Assembly (NCBI GenBank): GCA_024684065.1
Contig: JAIKXO010000039.1
Coordinates: 1-64,000 of the forward strand
DNA length: 64,000 nucleotides
Source: Lachnospiraceae bacterium
GTDB taxonomy: Bacteria > Bacillota_A > Clostridia > Lachnospirales > Lachnospiraceae
Direction: 5' to 3'
Shown piece after piece: positions 41,318 through 50,589 of the stretch. Below the pieces are notes generated by a model. The model ran no database searches, was not told the origin of the DNA, and was given only the letters and a program-made list of their open reading frames with translations. Each line of letters begins with the position of its first letter. Within the stretch, counting starts at the first letter, position 1. A program made the position numbers and the translations under genes.

Positions 41318-42802
41318 CTACCGCACCGTTGATGAAGCCGCAACCGGCTGGCAGGTAAGATCCACTCCCAGCTTCTTAAAAGTACGTATATCTACATCTG
41401 AGAGCATTACCGAGGTATGGACCTGGCAGCCCTTGAGCTTCGGGATCATGTCAAGAGCCTTTCTTGCCTCCTCATCGGTCTTTGCGGAGATCGCAAGGGC
41501 TATAAGGACCTCATCGGTATGAAGCCTCGGGTTTTTGCTCCCGAGATACTCAACCTTGAGCTTCTGGATAGGCTCTATCGCTTCCGGAGATATGACATGG
41601 AGCTCATGATCCACCCCCGCGAGCGCTTTAAGGGCATTTAGCAGAAGAGCCGCAGAAGCCCCGAGGAGCTTCGTCGTCTTGGAGGTGATTATCTCACCGT
41701 TCTGAAGCTCTATGGCTGCCGCCGGAACCCCAAGCTTTTCCGCCCTCTGGTTTGCGGCCACGGTCACCTTCCTGTCATCCGTCGTTATCTTGGCCTGCTT
41801 CATAAGGAGCTCAAGCTTGTAGACCTCGTTCTCATCGGCCTTATCATTCATAAGGGCGTTTCTCGTAGTATAATAACGCCTGATTATCTCCTGCCTGGAA
41901 GCCTCGCAGCACACCTCATCATCTATGATGCAGTTCCCGACCATATTTACGCCCATATCCGTAGGTGACTTATAGGGACATTCCCCGTAAATCCCCTCAA
42001 AGATCGCGTTAAGCACCGGGAAGATCTCAATATCCCTGTTATAATTGACGGTCGTCTCCCCGTAGGCCTCGAGATGGAAAGGGTCGATCATGTTCACGTC
42101 ATTAAGGTCTGCGGTAGCCGCCTCGTAAGCCAGGTTTATCGGATGCTTAAGAGGGATATTCCATATGGGAAAGGTCTCAAACTTGGCATAGCCGGCTTTT
42201 ATGCCTCTCTTATTCTCATGATACAGCTGGGACAGGCAGGTGGCCATCTTTCCGCTTCCCGGCCCCGGCGCGGTCACCACCACAAGAGGGCGTGAGGTCT
42301 CTATGTATTCATTCTTTCCGAATCCGTCATCACTTACTATCAGAGGGATATTCGAGGGATATCCTTCTATGATATAGTGCCTGTATACCTTAACGCCCCG
42401 GCGCTTCATCTTGCGCCTGAAATCGTCCGCGGCCCCCTGTCCGGCATAGTGGGTAAGCACAACGCTCCCAACGTAAAGCCCCCGCTGGGAAAACTCCCGC
42501 ATAAGACGCTTTACGTCCTCATCATAGGTTATACCGAGATCTCCGCGGACCTTATTGGTCTCTATATCGTTCGCGTTGATCACGATAACGATCTCTGCCT
42601 GCTCCGATATCTGCATAAGCATCCGAAGCTTCGAATCCGGCTCGAACCCGGGCAGGACCCTTGAAGCATGGTAATCGTCGAAAAGCTTGCCGCCGAATTC
42701 CAGATACAGCTTGTTTCCGAACTTCGCGATCCTTTCCTTGATATGCTCCGACTGTGTCATTATGTATTTTTCGTTATCAAAACCGATCTTCATTGCACAC
42801 AT
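41318..42802 (-). CDS. DUF1846 protein
   Basis: The protein has 494 residues, the full length of the DUF1846 family, which is common in Firmicutes. Recognisable segments are IGFDNEKYIMTQSEHI at the start, VVTAPGPGSGKMATCLSQLYHE (a P-loop-like glycine stretch at about 180), KTTKLLGASAALLLNALK, and VDLTCQPVAASS at the end. Structures of the family show a Rossmann-like and a ferredoxin-like domain, but the function is unknown. The ATG at 42802 has AAGGA eight bases before it. It is followed by an F3 hairpin and preceded by yfhO in the same direction, 44 bases away. Confidence 0.88.
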   Translation of the reverse strand: MCAMKIGFDNEKYIMTQSEHIKERIAKFGNKLYLEFGGKLFDDYHASRVLPGFEPDSKLRMLMQISEQAEIVIVINANDIETNKVRGDLGITYDEDVKRLMREFSQRGLYVGSVVLTHYAGQGAADDFRRKMKRRGVKVYRHYIIEGYPSNIPLIVSDDGFGKNEYIETSRPLVVVTAPGPGSGKMATCLSQLYHENKRGIKAGYAKFETFPIWNIPLKHPINLAYEAATADLNDVNMIDPFHLEAYGETTVNYNRDIEIFPVLNAIFEGIYGECPYKSPTDMGVNMVGNCIIDDEVCCEASRQEIIRRYYTTRNALMNDKADENEVYKLELLMKQAKITTDDRKVTVAANQRAEKLGVPAAAIELQNGEIITSKTTKLLGASAALLLNALKALAGVDHELHVISPEAIEPIQKLKVEYLGSKNPRLHTDEVLIALAISAKTDEEARKALDMIPKLKGCQVHTSVMLSDVDIRTFKKLGVDLTCQPVAASSTVR

Positions 42803-42846
42803 ACAATAATCCTTATGATGATCATCCGATTGCCAACTATAGTATT

Positions 42847-45528
42847 TTATAACATTTTTTTCCTTTTGTATACAAGTATCCCGAGTATGAAGAGGCTTAT
42901 GACCGTCACGGGGACCCCTGCCTTTACGCCCGACGGGATATAGGAAATCTCAAAGCTGTGCTCTCCTTCTTCGACCTCAACCGAAAGAAGCGCCGAAAGA
43001 GCAGGCTCCGGCCTTTTTTTCTGCCCGTCTATCTTTATGCTCCAGTTTTCGTCATAGGGTATGGAAAAGACCAGCAGATCAGCGTTATCCTTAACATCTA
43101 TGCTCCCCGAAAGCTTTGAGCTCGTTATCTTCTCTACGTCTGCCTTTGTCTGATTTTCATACCATCTTTTGAGCTCGTCCCTGTTCTCGTAATAGAATTC
43201 ATACCCGTCTATCTCTATCTCATCCTGTTTCAGGTAAACCTTAAGCGAGACCTCTTCACCCTTACCGAATATGCCAAGCCCTCTTATATTCCATCCGTAC
43301 TGGGTAAAATACGGCTGTTTCTCAAGACCGTTTATTATGATCGCCGTATTCTGAAAATCCGGAGCATAAAAATACATAAAGATCGTTTCGTCGGAATCAG
43401 CCGTAAACCTGTATTCGACAAAGGCTTCCGATGCCTTATCGGTTTTTGAATATCGGTTTCCGTCAACTGTAAGATTTTGCGTGGAAACAGTAACCTGCCC
43501 GACAGGCCTGTAAATATCATATCCGGTTCCGTCAAAGGCCCCGGCAATGGCATTCTGGAATAAAAAATGATCCATATCCGGTACCTTTTCCGCAGAATCT
43601 GAGGACTCCGTATCGGAAGGGGCCTTTTCCCCTGAAATATCCAGCATAGCCTCCGCAGGAGCCAGGGCTTCCTTATTCATCGCAAAAGCAAGGGGCAGGC
43701 AATACGGGTTTTCAAAGACATATTTGTCTTCCCTTTCCATGATCCGCGCAAACGGCCTCGGGATCTCATCATATTGCGAGATAAGATACCTGATCCCCAT
43801 AAAACAGTCCGCAAAGGTCGTGCTGCCTTCCTCGCCGTAAAATGCCCAGTTTCCGTTGTTTCGAAACCCCATCGCCCCCATAAAATCCTTAGCCGTCTGT
43901 GTTTCACAGGAGCTGAAATGCGAAAGCCCGTTATACCCGAACATCATCGCATCATTATGGGAACGCCTGTAATGCTTTTCAAGCCTGTAAAGGCTCTCGT
44001 CCTCCGCTTTAAGCTCATCAACTATCGCCCCGGTCTGATCCACGAATTCCTGATAGCCGCTCATGGTATAGTCACTGTCTTCCGTCTCCGGAAAATAGGC
44101 GCCGATTGAAGCGTAGGCGTTGATCCCGCTGTCAAGGCACGAAATAAAAAACAGCGCAAGCACTGCCGGAAGCATGTACTGCTTTCCGTACTGACACAGA
44201 TTTATCGCGATCATTGAAGCTCCGGCAAACATAAGGCTTATGATTATCTCTTTCATTCCGGCGTACCGGTTGTGAATGATAAGCAGAGACGCCGAATAAA
44301 CGACCATTACCGCTGTTACGGCCAGGTATTCCTTGAGCTTAAATGCACCGGCAATATTAAGAAAACAGCTGTATGACACAAAGAGCATAAAGAAGCTGAA
44401 CAGAAACGAAAATCTGTGAGGAAAGCCGATGGGGTGCGCAAAACCGTGCCAGGCCACGTTTAACGGATCAAGGATAAAGCTCAGTATCAGTACAAGAAAG
44501 ATCCCCAGGGAAAAAAGTTTTTCCTTAATCTCTATCCTTTTGTTCAGATAAAACATTATCGTCAGGACTGAGGAGATCACCCCGCAATAGATAAGCGGAA
44601 GGCCGTCCGATACATTGCCGTGAAAGGTTTCCGTATACAGACCGGAAAACAGTTCCAGGGGATTGAAGATAAGGTTCTTTGAAAAGCTTAAGCCGCTGTT
44701 CTTCTGCCCTGAAAGGGAAAAAACCGCGCACAGGAGACTTACCGAGGAAAGTCCGACGGCAAGGAGCGAGGAGCAGATATATAAGATCAAAGCCTTGTAT
44801 TGCCTGTAGAAATCCGCGGGACTCTCAGGAATACTGAATCTGAAGCTGTCGGAAGCGCCGAAGATAAGCGGAGGCCTTATGACAAAGATGTATGCAAAAA
44901 ACATTACGGAAAACAGGCAGGTCATATATCCTATATAATAGCTTGAGAAGATTGACAGCGCCAAGGAAAGGATATAGAGTAAGCTGACCGTCTGCTTTTT
45001 TATGATATAAATGAGTCCGAGCATGACAAGCGGAAGCAGGGCCACATCAAAGAAATAGTGGGTACAGTTGAAATATCCCATGAGATATCCCATAAAAGCG
45101 TATGCCGTCGAGAATATCAGGGACGCCCACCTGAAACCGAAGGCTTTGTTCAGGAAAATGTTGAAATTAAGCCCGCACAGCCCGAGCAGAAAGATCATTA
45201 TGACAAGTATGGCGCCGGGAAGATACCTTGCCGGAACAAACGCCAGAAGATAAAGGAACGGCGTATTGCAGTAGTAAGCTAAAAGACCCGCCAGGTCTCC
45301 GCCGAAGGTCTTTGAAAATGTATAGAAAATATCGTCATTCCCGGACGCGATCTGCTTAAGATAGGCGTAATAATCCACAAACTGATACCGCATATCAGCC
45401 ATAAGGATCGATTTATCTCCAAAGGGATAAAATCCGTATATAAAGCATATGGCGCTGATTATTCCGACAGGTACAAGGAAGGCGATGATCGCGCATATAG
45501 CCGTGTTATGGTTTCTTTCTTCCTTCAA
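42847..45528 (-). CDS. YfhO-family membrane protein
   Basis: The protein has 893 residues. About 13 membrane segments fill the first 480 residues, beginning with the GT-C-like loop GDKSILMADMRYQFVDYYAYLKQIASG (about 35-60) that carries acidic residues. A large outer domain follows (about 485-865), then a final membrane helix with a KRKKML tail. YfhO proteins are thought to be lipid-linked sugar glycosyltransferases that modify lipoteichoic acid or other surface polymers. The family is defined by this layout and by the FSYYIGYMTCLFS segment. Its gene is leftward before DUF1846. Confidence 0.85.
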   Translation of the reverse strand: MKEERNHNTAICAIIAFLVPVGIISAICFIYGFYPFGDKSILMADMRYQFVDYYAYLKQIASGNDDIFYTFSKTFGGDLAGLLAYYCNTPFLYLLAFVPARYLPGAILVIMIFLLGLCGLNFNIFLNKAFGFRWASLIFSTAYAFMGYLMGYFNCTHYFFDVALLPLVMLGLIYIIKKQTVSLLYILSLALSIFSSYYIGYMTCLFSVMFFAYIFVIRPPLIFGASDSFRFSIPESPADFYRQYKALILYICSSLLAVGLSSVSLLCAVFSLSGQKNSGLSFSKNLIFNPLELFSGLYTETFHGNVSDGLPLIYCGVISSVLTIMFYLNKRIEIKEKLFSLGIFLVLILSFILDPLNVAWHGFAHPIGFPHRFSFLFSFFMLFVSYSCFLNIAGAFKLKEYLAVTAVMVVYSASLLIIHNRYAGMKEIIISLMFAGASMIAINLCQYGKQYMLPAVLALFFISCLDSGINAYASIGAYFPETEDSDYTMSGYQEFVDQTGAIVDELKAEDESLYRLEKHYRRSHNDAMMFGYNGLSHFSSCETQTAKDFMGAMGFRNNGNWAFYGEEGSTTFADCFMGIRYLISQYDEIPRPFARIMEREDKYVFENPYCLPLAFAMNKEALAPAEAMLDISGEKAPSDTESSDSAEKVPDMDHFLFQNAIAGAFDGTGYDIYRPVGQVTVSTQNLTVDGNRYSKTDKASEAFVEYRFTADSDETIFMYFYAPDFQNTAIIINGLEKQPYFTQYGWNIRGLGIFGKGEEVSLKVYLKQDEIEIDGYEFYYENRDELKRWYENQTKADVEKITSSKLSGSIDVKDNADLLVFSIPYDENWSIKIDGQKKRPEPALSALLSVEVEEGEHSFEISYIPSGVKAGVPVTVISLFILGILVYKRKKML

Positions 45529-45724
45529 GCTTCTTTCCCGTATTTTCGTTAATGAATTGATAATGTTTGTTTTACCGTAGTCTAAAGCCTGTGCATACTC
45601 CCGTATTGTATCACCGTCAGGCCGATTTTTCCATATAAAAGGAACTCACAAACGGTCTTTTATCATCCTTAAAATTATGGCATAATAGTACCGAAAAACC
45701 GATAAAAAATACTCGGGAGGGTAT

Positions 45725-47440
45725 ATGAAAAAACAATGGTGGCACGAAAAGGTTGCATATCAGATCTATCCCAAGAGCTTTAAAGATTCAAACGGGGACG
45801 GGATCGGCGATGTCCCCGGCATAATCGAAAAACTCGATTATCTCAGAAATCTCGGAATTGATATTCTCTGGCTTTCTCCGGTCTATCCCTCGCCCTTCGC
45901 GGATCAGGGATATGATATTTCCGATTACTATTCAGTCGATCCCAGATTCGGAAGCCTTGCGGACCTTGATAAACTGATTTCGGAAGCGCATAAGCGTAAT
46001 ATGTATGTCCTGATGGACCTCGTTGTCAATCACTGCTCGGACGAACATGAATGGTTCAGAAAGGCTTGTGAGGATCCTGACGGCAGATACGGGAAATATT
46101 TCTATATCATAGACCGGAAAGAGGATGAAAAGTTCCCCTGTAACTGGCGTTCATACTTCGGCGGACCGGTCTGGGAAAAGCTTCCGGGACATGAAAACAA
46201 ATATTATCTGCATGTCTTCCATAAAAAGCAGCCTGATCTTAACTGGGAAAACCCCGAACTCAGGGAAGAAATATACAAAATGGTAAACTGGTGGCTTGAC
46301 AGGGGGCTTGACGGTTTCAGGCTCGACGCCATCATCAATATCAGGAAAAACCTTCCCTTCAGGGATTATGAGCCGGACCGTCTTGACGGACTTGCCTCGA
46401 TCCATGAAATGCTCCATGACGCGAGCGGAGTAGGCGAATTCCTTGAAGAGCTCCGCGACAGGACCTTTAAGCCTCATAACGCCTTTACGGTGGGCGAGGT
46501 TTTCGACGAAAAGCCCGAGGAACTTCCTCTTTTTATAGGTGATGACGGTTACTTCAGCACAATGTTCGACTTTGAGGAAACCGTGTTCGGACAGAGCCAG
46601 AAGGGCTGGCAGGATAATTACGATATCACCCCGGATGATTACAGGGATTGTATCTTCCGTACACAGAGAAAAGTTAAGGATATCGGCTTTATTTCAAATA
46701 TCATCGAAAACCATGACGAGCCCCGGGGAGTAAGCCGGTATATACCCGAAGGGGAATGCACCCTTACCGCTAAAAAGGCCCTGGCCACGGTATACTTTTT
46801 TCTTAAGGGCCTTCCCTGGATCTATCAGGGTCAGGAGATCGGAATGGAAAACATGCATTTTTCCTCTATCAGGGAGGTTGATGATATTTCCTCCATCGAT
46901 AATTATTATACGGCTGTTTCCGCGGGTTTTTCACAAAAAGATGCCCTTCATCTGATAGACAAATACGGAAGGGATAACGCCAGAACGCCGTTTCAATGGA
47001 GTAATGGTGAAAACGCGGGCTTTACGGATGGAACGCCCTGGCTTTTTGTAAATCCCAATTACAGGGAGATTAACCTTGAAGCACAGAAAGATGATCCCGA
47101 TTCGGTTTTTTCATATTACAAAAAACTGATATCTCTCAGAAAATCGGAAGAGTATAAGGAAATCCTGGTATACGGGGAACTGGAGCCGTATCTTGACAGA
47201 ACGCATAACCTGATCGCGTATTTCAGGCGCTCTGAAGCAGGGACCCTTCTTATCCTCGCAAACTTCCAGAAAAGAGCACGACGGATCCCTCTCATTAAAG
47301 TTGAAAAGGAGCCGAAACTCATCCTGCATAACGAAGCAGGGAGAGAAACCCCTCCGAGGATCGATCTGCAGGAAAAAGACGGAGGGAAGGAATACGGGAT
47401 AATCCTGGGAGATTATCAGGCCGCAGTGTTGGAATTATAA
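45725..47440 (+). CDS. GH13 alpha-glucosidase (oligo-1,6-glucosidase type)
   Basis: The protein has 571 residues. It is a cytoplasmic enzyme without a signal peptide. The GH13 conserved regions appear in order: DLVVNHCSD (region I), GFRLDAI with the nucleophile Asp (about 200), TVGEVF with the acid Glu (about 256), and IIENHDEPR with the third Asp. The start WWHEKVAYQIYPKSFKDSNGDGIGD and the HCSDEHEWF loop fit subfamily GH13_31. It hydrolyses glucose from isomaltose-like or maltose-like oligosaccharides; the bond preference cannot be stated firmly. The ATG has GGGAGGG just upstream. It is the first gene of the alpha-glucan cluster with malQ. Confidence 0.92.
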   Translation: MKKQWWHEKVAYQIYPKSFKDSNGDGIGDVPGIIEKLDYLRNLGIDILWLSPVYPSPFADQGYDISDYYSVDPRFGSLADLDKLISEAHKRNMYVLMDLVVNHCSDEHEWFRKACEDPDGRYGKYFYIIDRKEDEKFPCNWRSYFGGPVWEKLPGHENKYYLHVFHKKQPDLNWENPELREEIYKMVNWWLDRGLDGFRLDAIINIRKNLPFRDYEPDRLDGLASIHEMLHDASGVGEFLEELRDRTFKPHNAFTVGEVFDEKPEELPLFIGDDGYFSTMFDFEETVFGQSQKGWQDNYDITPDDYRDCIFRTQRKVKDIGFISNIIENHDEPRGVSRYIPEGECTLTAKKALATVYFFLKGLPWIYQGQEIGMENMHFSSIREVDDISSIDNYYTAVSAGFSQKDALHLIDKYGRDNARTPFQWSNGENAGFTDGTPWLFVNPNYREINLEAQKDDPDSVFSYYKKLISLRKSEEYKEILVYGELEPYLDRTHNLIAYFRRSEAGTLLILANFQKRARRIPLIKVEKEPKLILHNEAGRETPPRIDLQEKDGGKEYGIILGDYQAAVLEL

Positions 47441-47459
47441 AATAGCATTGTTTTTTATT

Positions 47460-47495
47460 GTCAACGTCAATAATAATTTGACGTTTACTATAAAT
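47460..47495. repeat. Weak F3-like hairpin
   Basis: TCAACGTCAA and TTTGACGTTTACTATAAAT form an imperfect hairpin; the right arm keeps the GTTTACTATAA end of family F3. It lies between the GH13 gene and malQ. Confidence 0.35.
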
Positions 47496-47517
47496 ATGAT
47501 GATCAAGGAGAATGATT

Positions 47518-49002
47518 ATGAGACAGGCAGGAATACTGATGGCAATATCATCGTTGCCCTCCGAATACGGAATAGGGTGTTTTTCAAAGGAAGCTTATGA
47601 TTTTGTTGACGACCTGGCAAATGCGGGACAGTCGGTATGGCAGATCCTGCCGCTTGGGCCGACGAGCTATGGGGACAGCCCCTATCAGTCTTTTTCAACC
47701 TTTGCCGGAAATCCGTATTTTATCGATCCAAAGGCTCTGACAGAGAAAGGCCTTTTGACGAAAAAGGAATGTGATTCCTTCGATTTTGGAAGCGATCCCG
47801 GAAAGGTTGATTACGAAAAGATCTACAACTCCCGTTTTAAGCTCTTAAAAAAGGCTTTTAAAAGGGCAGATCCCGAAAAGCTTCCTGAATTTAAGGCTTT
47901 TCTAAAAGAGAATGACTGGCTTTCCGACTATGCGCTCTACATGGCCATAAAGGACTCCTACGGCGGGAAAAGCTGGCTGCTCTGGGACGAAGGGATAAGG
48001 CTCAGGAAGGAGAAGGCCCTTAAAGAATACACTGAAAAATTTGCAGAGGATATCCTTTTCTATGAATTCCTCCAATTTGAATTTTCGTTACAGTGGAATA
48101 AGCTGAAAGCTTACGCGAATGAAAAGGGGATTCAGATCATCGGCGATATCCCGATCTATGTCGCGCTCGACTCTGCCGATACCTGGGCAGATCCGAAGCT
48201 TTTCCAGTTTGATGAAAGCTTCCGGCCCATAAAGGTTGCGGGCTGCCCTCCCGATGCTTTTTCCGCTGACGGGCAGCTCTGGGGAAATCCGCTCTATGAC
48301 TGGGAATACCATAAAAAGACCGGCTTTGCCTGGTGGCTTAAGCGCCTCGCGCACTGCTTTAAATTATATGATATCGTGCGGATCGACCATTTCCGCGGCT
48401 TCGACGAATATTATGCCATTCCTTATCCCGCAGAAAACGCAAGAAACGGGAAATGGGAAAAGGGGCCAGGCTATGAGCTCTTTGACGTGATGAAGAAAAA
48501 GCTCGGGAAAAAAGCGGTGATAGCGGAGGATCTGGGCTTTTTGACAAAATCAGTGCTGAGGCTTGTAAAGCGGACGGGATATCCCGGTATGAAAGTGCTT
48601 CAGTTTGCCTTTGACTCAAGGGAGGATTCGGATTACCTGCCGCATAATTATATTCCGAACAGTATTGTGTATACAGGAACCCATGATAACGACACTACCC
48701 TCCACTGGTATGAGGTCCTGCCGAAAAGGGACAGGGGCTTTGCGGACAAATATCTTGGGATCCCGAAGGATATTAAGAAAAATGATATCTCCTGGGAATT
48801 TATAAAAGCCGCGTACCAAAGCGTTTCCGAAACCGCCGTGATCCCGATGCAGGATGTGCTGTCGCTTGGAGGAAATGCCAGGATGAACATCCCCTCTACT
48901 CTCGGCGGGAACTGGGAATGGAGAATGAAACCGGGAGCTTTCAGCAAGGCAAAGCAGAAGAGGCTTTCTGACCTGGCTAAGCTGTACGGAAGGCGCAGGT
49001 AA
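47518..49002 (+). CDS. malQ: 4-alpha-glucanotransferase (amylomaltase)
   Basis: The protein has about 494 residues, the usual size of a bacterial GH77 enzyme. Conserved blocks are SLPSEYGIGCFSKEAYDFVD, IGDIPIYVALDSADTWADP, the nucleophile Asp in VRIDHFRGFDEYY (about 291), the acid Glu in VIAEDLGFLT (about 337) and TGTHDNDTT. It transfers glucan chains between maltodextrins and releases glucose. The ATG at 47518 has AAGGAG seven bases before it, while the ATG at 47512 is too close. Together with glgP and glucokinase it completes a cytoplasmic maltodextrin or glycogen route. Confidence 0.95.
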   Translation: MRQAGILMAISSLPSEYGIGCFSKEAYDFVDDLANAGQSVWQILPLGPTSYGDSPYQSFSTFAGNPYFIDPKALTEKGLLTKKECDSFDFGSDPGKVDYEKIYNSRFKLLKKAFKRADPEKLPEFKAFLKENDWLSDYALYMAIKDSYGGKSWLLWDEGIRLRKEKALKEYTEKFAEDILFYEFLQFEFSLQWNKLKAYANEKGIQIIGDIPIYVALDSADTWADPKLFQFDESFRPIKVAGCPPDAFSADGQLWGNPLYDWEYHKKTGFAWWLKRLAHCFKLYDIVRIDHFRGFDEYYAIPYPAENARNGKWEKGPGYELFDVMKKKLGKKAVIAEDLGFLTKSVLRLVKRTGYPGMKVLQFAFDSREDSDYLPHNYIPNSIVYTGTHDNDTTLHWYEVLPKRDRGFADKYLGIPKDIKKNDISWEFIKAAYQSVSETAVIPMQDVLSLGGNARMNIPSTLGGNWEWRMKPGAFSKAKQKRLSDLAKLYGRRR

Positions 49003-49012
49003 ATCCGTCGTT

Positions 49013-49048
49013 TATTATAGTAAATGCAATTTTATATTGCGTTTACTA
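49013..49048. repeat. Hairpin family F3, copy c
   Basis: ATAGTAAATGCAA/TTGCGTTTACTA-like arms around ATTTTATA, after malQ. The loop matches copy d at 53920, a subtype distinct from copies a and b. Confidence 0.65.
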
Positions 49049-49124
49049 AGTCCGGGCATCGATCCTGCCTTCAGAATCTGTGACCGGCCGCCAAAGAATA
49101 GCATATTTTTTATAAAGACCTGAA

Positions 49125-50303
49125 ATGATGAAGAAAAATTATAACAAAACGCTCATCGCCTGTTATCTGGCTTTTATAACCCAGGCGATCGCGGCAAATT
49201 TCGCGCCGTTGCTTTTCCTGACCTTTTACAAAAGCTATGGGATCTCCCTGGGAAAGATCGCTCTTATCTCTACGACGTTCTTTTTAACGCAGCTGATCAT
49301 AGACGTAATCTGCGCTAAATATGTGGACAGGATCGGCTACAGGACTGCCACGATCCTTTCGGAGGCTATGTCCGGGATCGGACTTATATGCCTTGCTGTA
49401 TTGCCGGAGATAATGCCCAATCCATTTACGGGAATAATAATCAGCGTCATGATCTACGCTGTCGGAAGCGGGCTTATCGAGGTGCTGGCAAGCCCCATCG
49501 TGGAAGCCTGTCCCTTTGACCATAAGGAAGCCGTCATGAGCCTCCTTCACTCCTTCTACTGCTGGGGGAGCGTAGCCGTGATACTGTTATCGACCCTGTT
49601 CTTTGCTGTATTCGGGATCGACAACTGGCGTATCCTTTCCTGCCTGTGGGCGGTAGTACCCCTCGCAAACATCATAAATTTCATATCCTGCCCGATAGAA
49701 ACGCTGGTTGAGGACGGCGAAGGCATGTCCATACGGGAGCTCTTCAAAACACCCCTGTTCTTTTTGGGGGTTCTTCTCATGGTTTGCGCAGGTGCCTCGG
49801 AATTGTCCATGGCACAATGGGCTTCGGCCTTTGCGGAAGCCGCGCTCGGTCTTACGAAAACCGTCGGCGATCTGGCAGGGCCCTGTATGTTTGCCGTTAC
49901 CATGGGGATCAGCAGGCTTATATACGGAAAATACGGCGCCAATATGAAGCTGTCGAAATTTATGATAGGTTCGGGCGTACTGTGCCTTTGCTGTTATCTT
50001 ACAGCGTCCCTGTCCCATAATCCCGTCCTGAGCCTCATCGGATGTATATTATGCGGTTTTTCCGTAGGGATCATGTGGCCGGGCACGATAAGCATCACTT
50101 CGCCCCGCATTCCGAAAGGAGGGACAGCGTTATTTGCCCTTCTCGCGATGGCAGGAGACCTCGGCGGAGCGCTCGGACCCGGCATAGTCGGCAGGGTCAC
50201 GCAGATGGCCGGGGACAACCTGCAGGCCGGAATGCTTGTCGGGAGCATTTTCCCTGCCATACTGATCCTCGGAGTGATCGCAATGCTGAAAATATCCAAA
50301 TGA
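49125..50303 (+). CDS. Major facilitator superfamily transporter
   Basis: The protein has 392 residues with about 12 membrane segments and the MFS loop between segments 2 and 3 in the form VDRIGYRTATILSEAMSG. GISRLIYGKYG forms the second loop after segment 8. The pattern resembles the FucP/sugar-proton symporter-like or YfmO-like groups, but the substrate is not clear. It lies in an alpha-glucan cluster, 120 bases after malQ, so a sugar is likely. A possible second ATG is one codon later. Downstream is the 255-bp palindromic element. Confidence 0.85.
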   Translation: MMKKNYNKTLIACYLAFITQAIAANFAPLLFLTFYKSYGISLGKIALISTTFFLTQLIIDVICAKYVDRIGYRTATILSEAMSGIGLICLAVLPEIMPNPFTGIIISVMIYAVGSGLIEVLASPIVEACPFDHKEAVMSLLHSFYCWGSVAVILLSTLFFAVFGIDNWRILSCLWAVVPLANIINFISCPIETLVEDGEGMSIRELFKTPLFFLGVLLMVCAGASELSMAQWASAFAEAALGLTKTVGDLAGPCMFAVTMGISRLIYGKYGANMKLSKFMIGSGVLCLCCYLTASLSHNPVLSLIGCILCGFSVGIMWPGTISITSPRIPKGGTALFALLAMAGDLGGALGPGIVGRVTQMAGDNLQAGMLVGSIFPAILILGVIAMLKISK

Positions 50304-50310
50304 ACGCAGC

Positions 50311-50565
50311 ACAGGGGGACGGTTAATTAAGCTTGAAAGTTGCTGATGGGATACTTCGAAGGAGACCGATATTACCCCTCAGACGAAGCAACGTGACGAA
50401 GAGCTAGTCCACGAATTCCTAAGACGCTCGGGAAGAGCCCTCGCGCCTAAGGAATTCGGGACGGATCTCTCCGTCACTAAAAACGCTTCTTCATTGTCTG
50501 AGGGGCAATATGGTTCCTTCTCGTATCCCTGAACTGTATTGTCGCTTAATTAACCGTCCCCCTGT
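50311..50565. mobile_element. 255-bp MITE-like long palindrome
   Basis: The 22-base ends ACAGGGGGACGGTTAATTAA-GC and their exact reverse complement enclose the element. Inside, further arms pair: GGGATAC..CGAAGGAGACC with GGTTCCTTCTCGTATCCC, CCCCTCAGAC with GTCTGAGGGG, GTGACG with CGTCAC, and CGAATTCCT with AGGAATTCG. There is no open frame of note, so it is non-autonomous. It lies between the convergent MFS and glgP genes and could also act as a transcript barrier. Confidence 0.75.
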
Positions 50566-50589
50566 CTTGGCTGTGTTGCGTTTCAAAGC

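Noticed and set aside
45529..45724. Possible riboswitch or CcpA operator between yfhO and the GH13 gene
   Set aside because: No convincing conserved stem or cre-like palindrome could be found by eye in the 196 bases.
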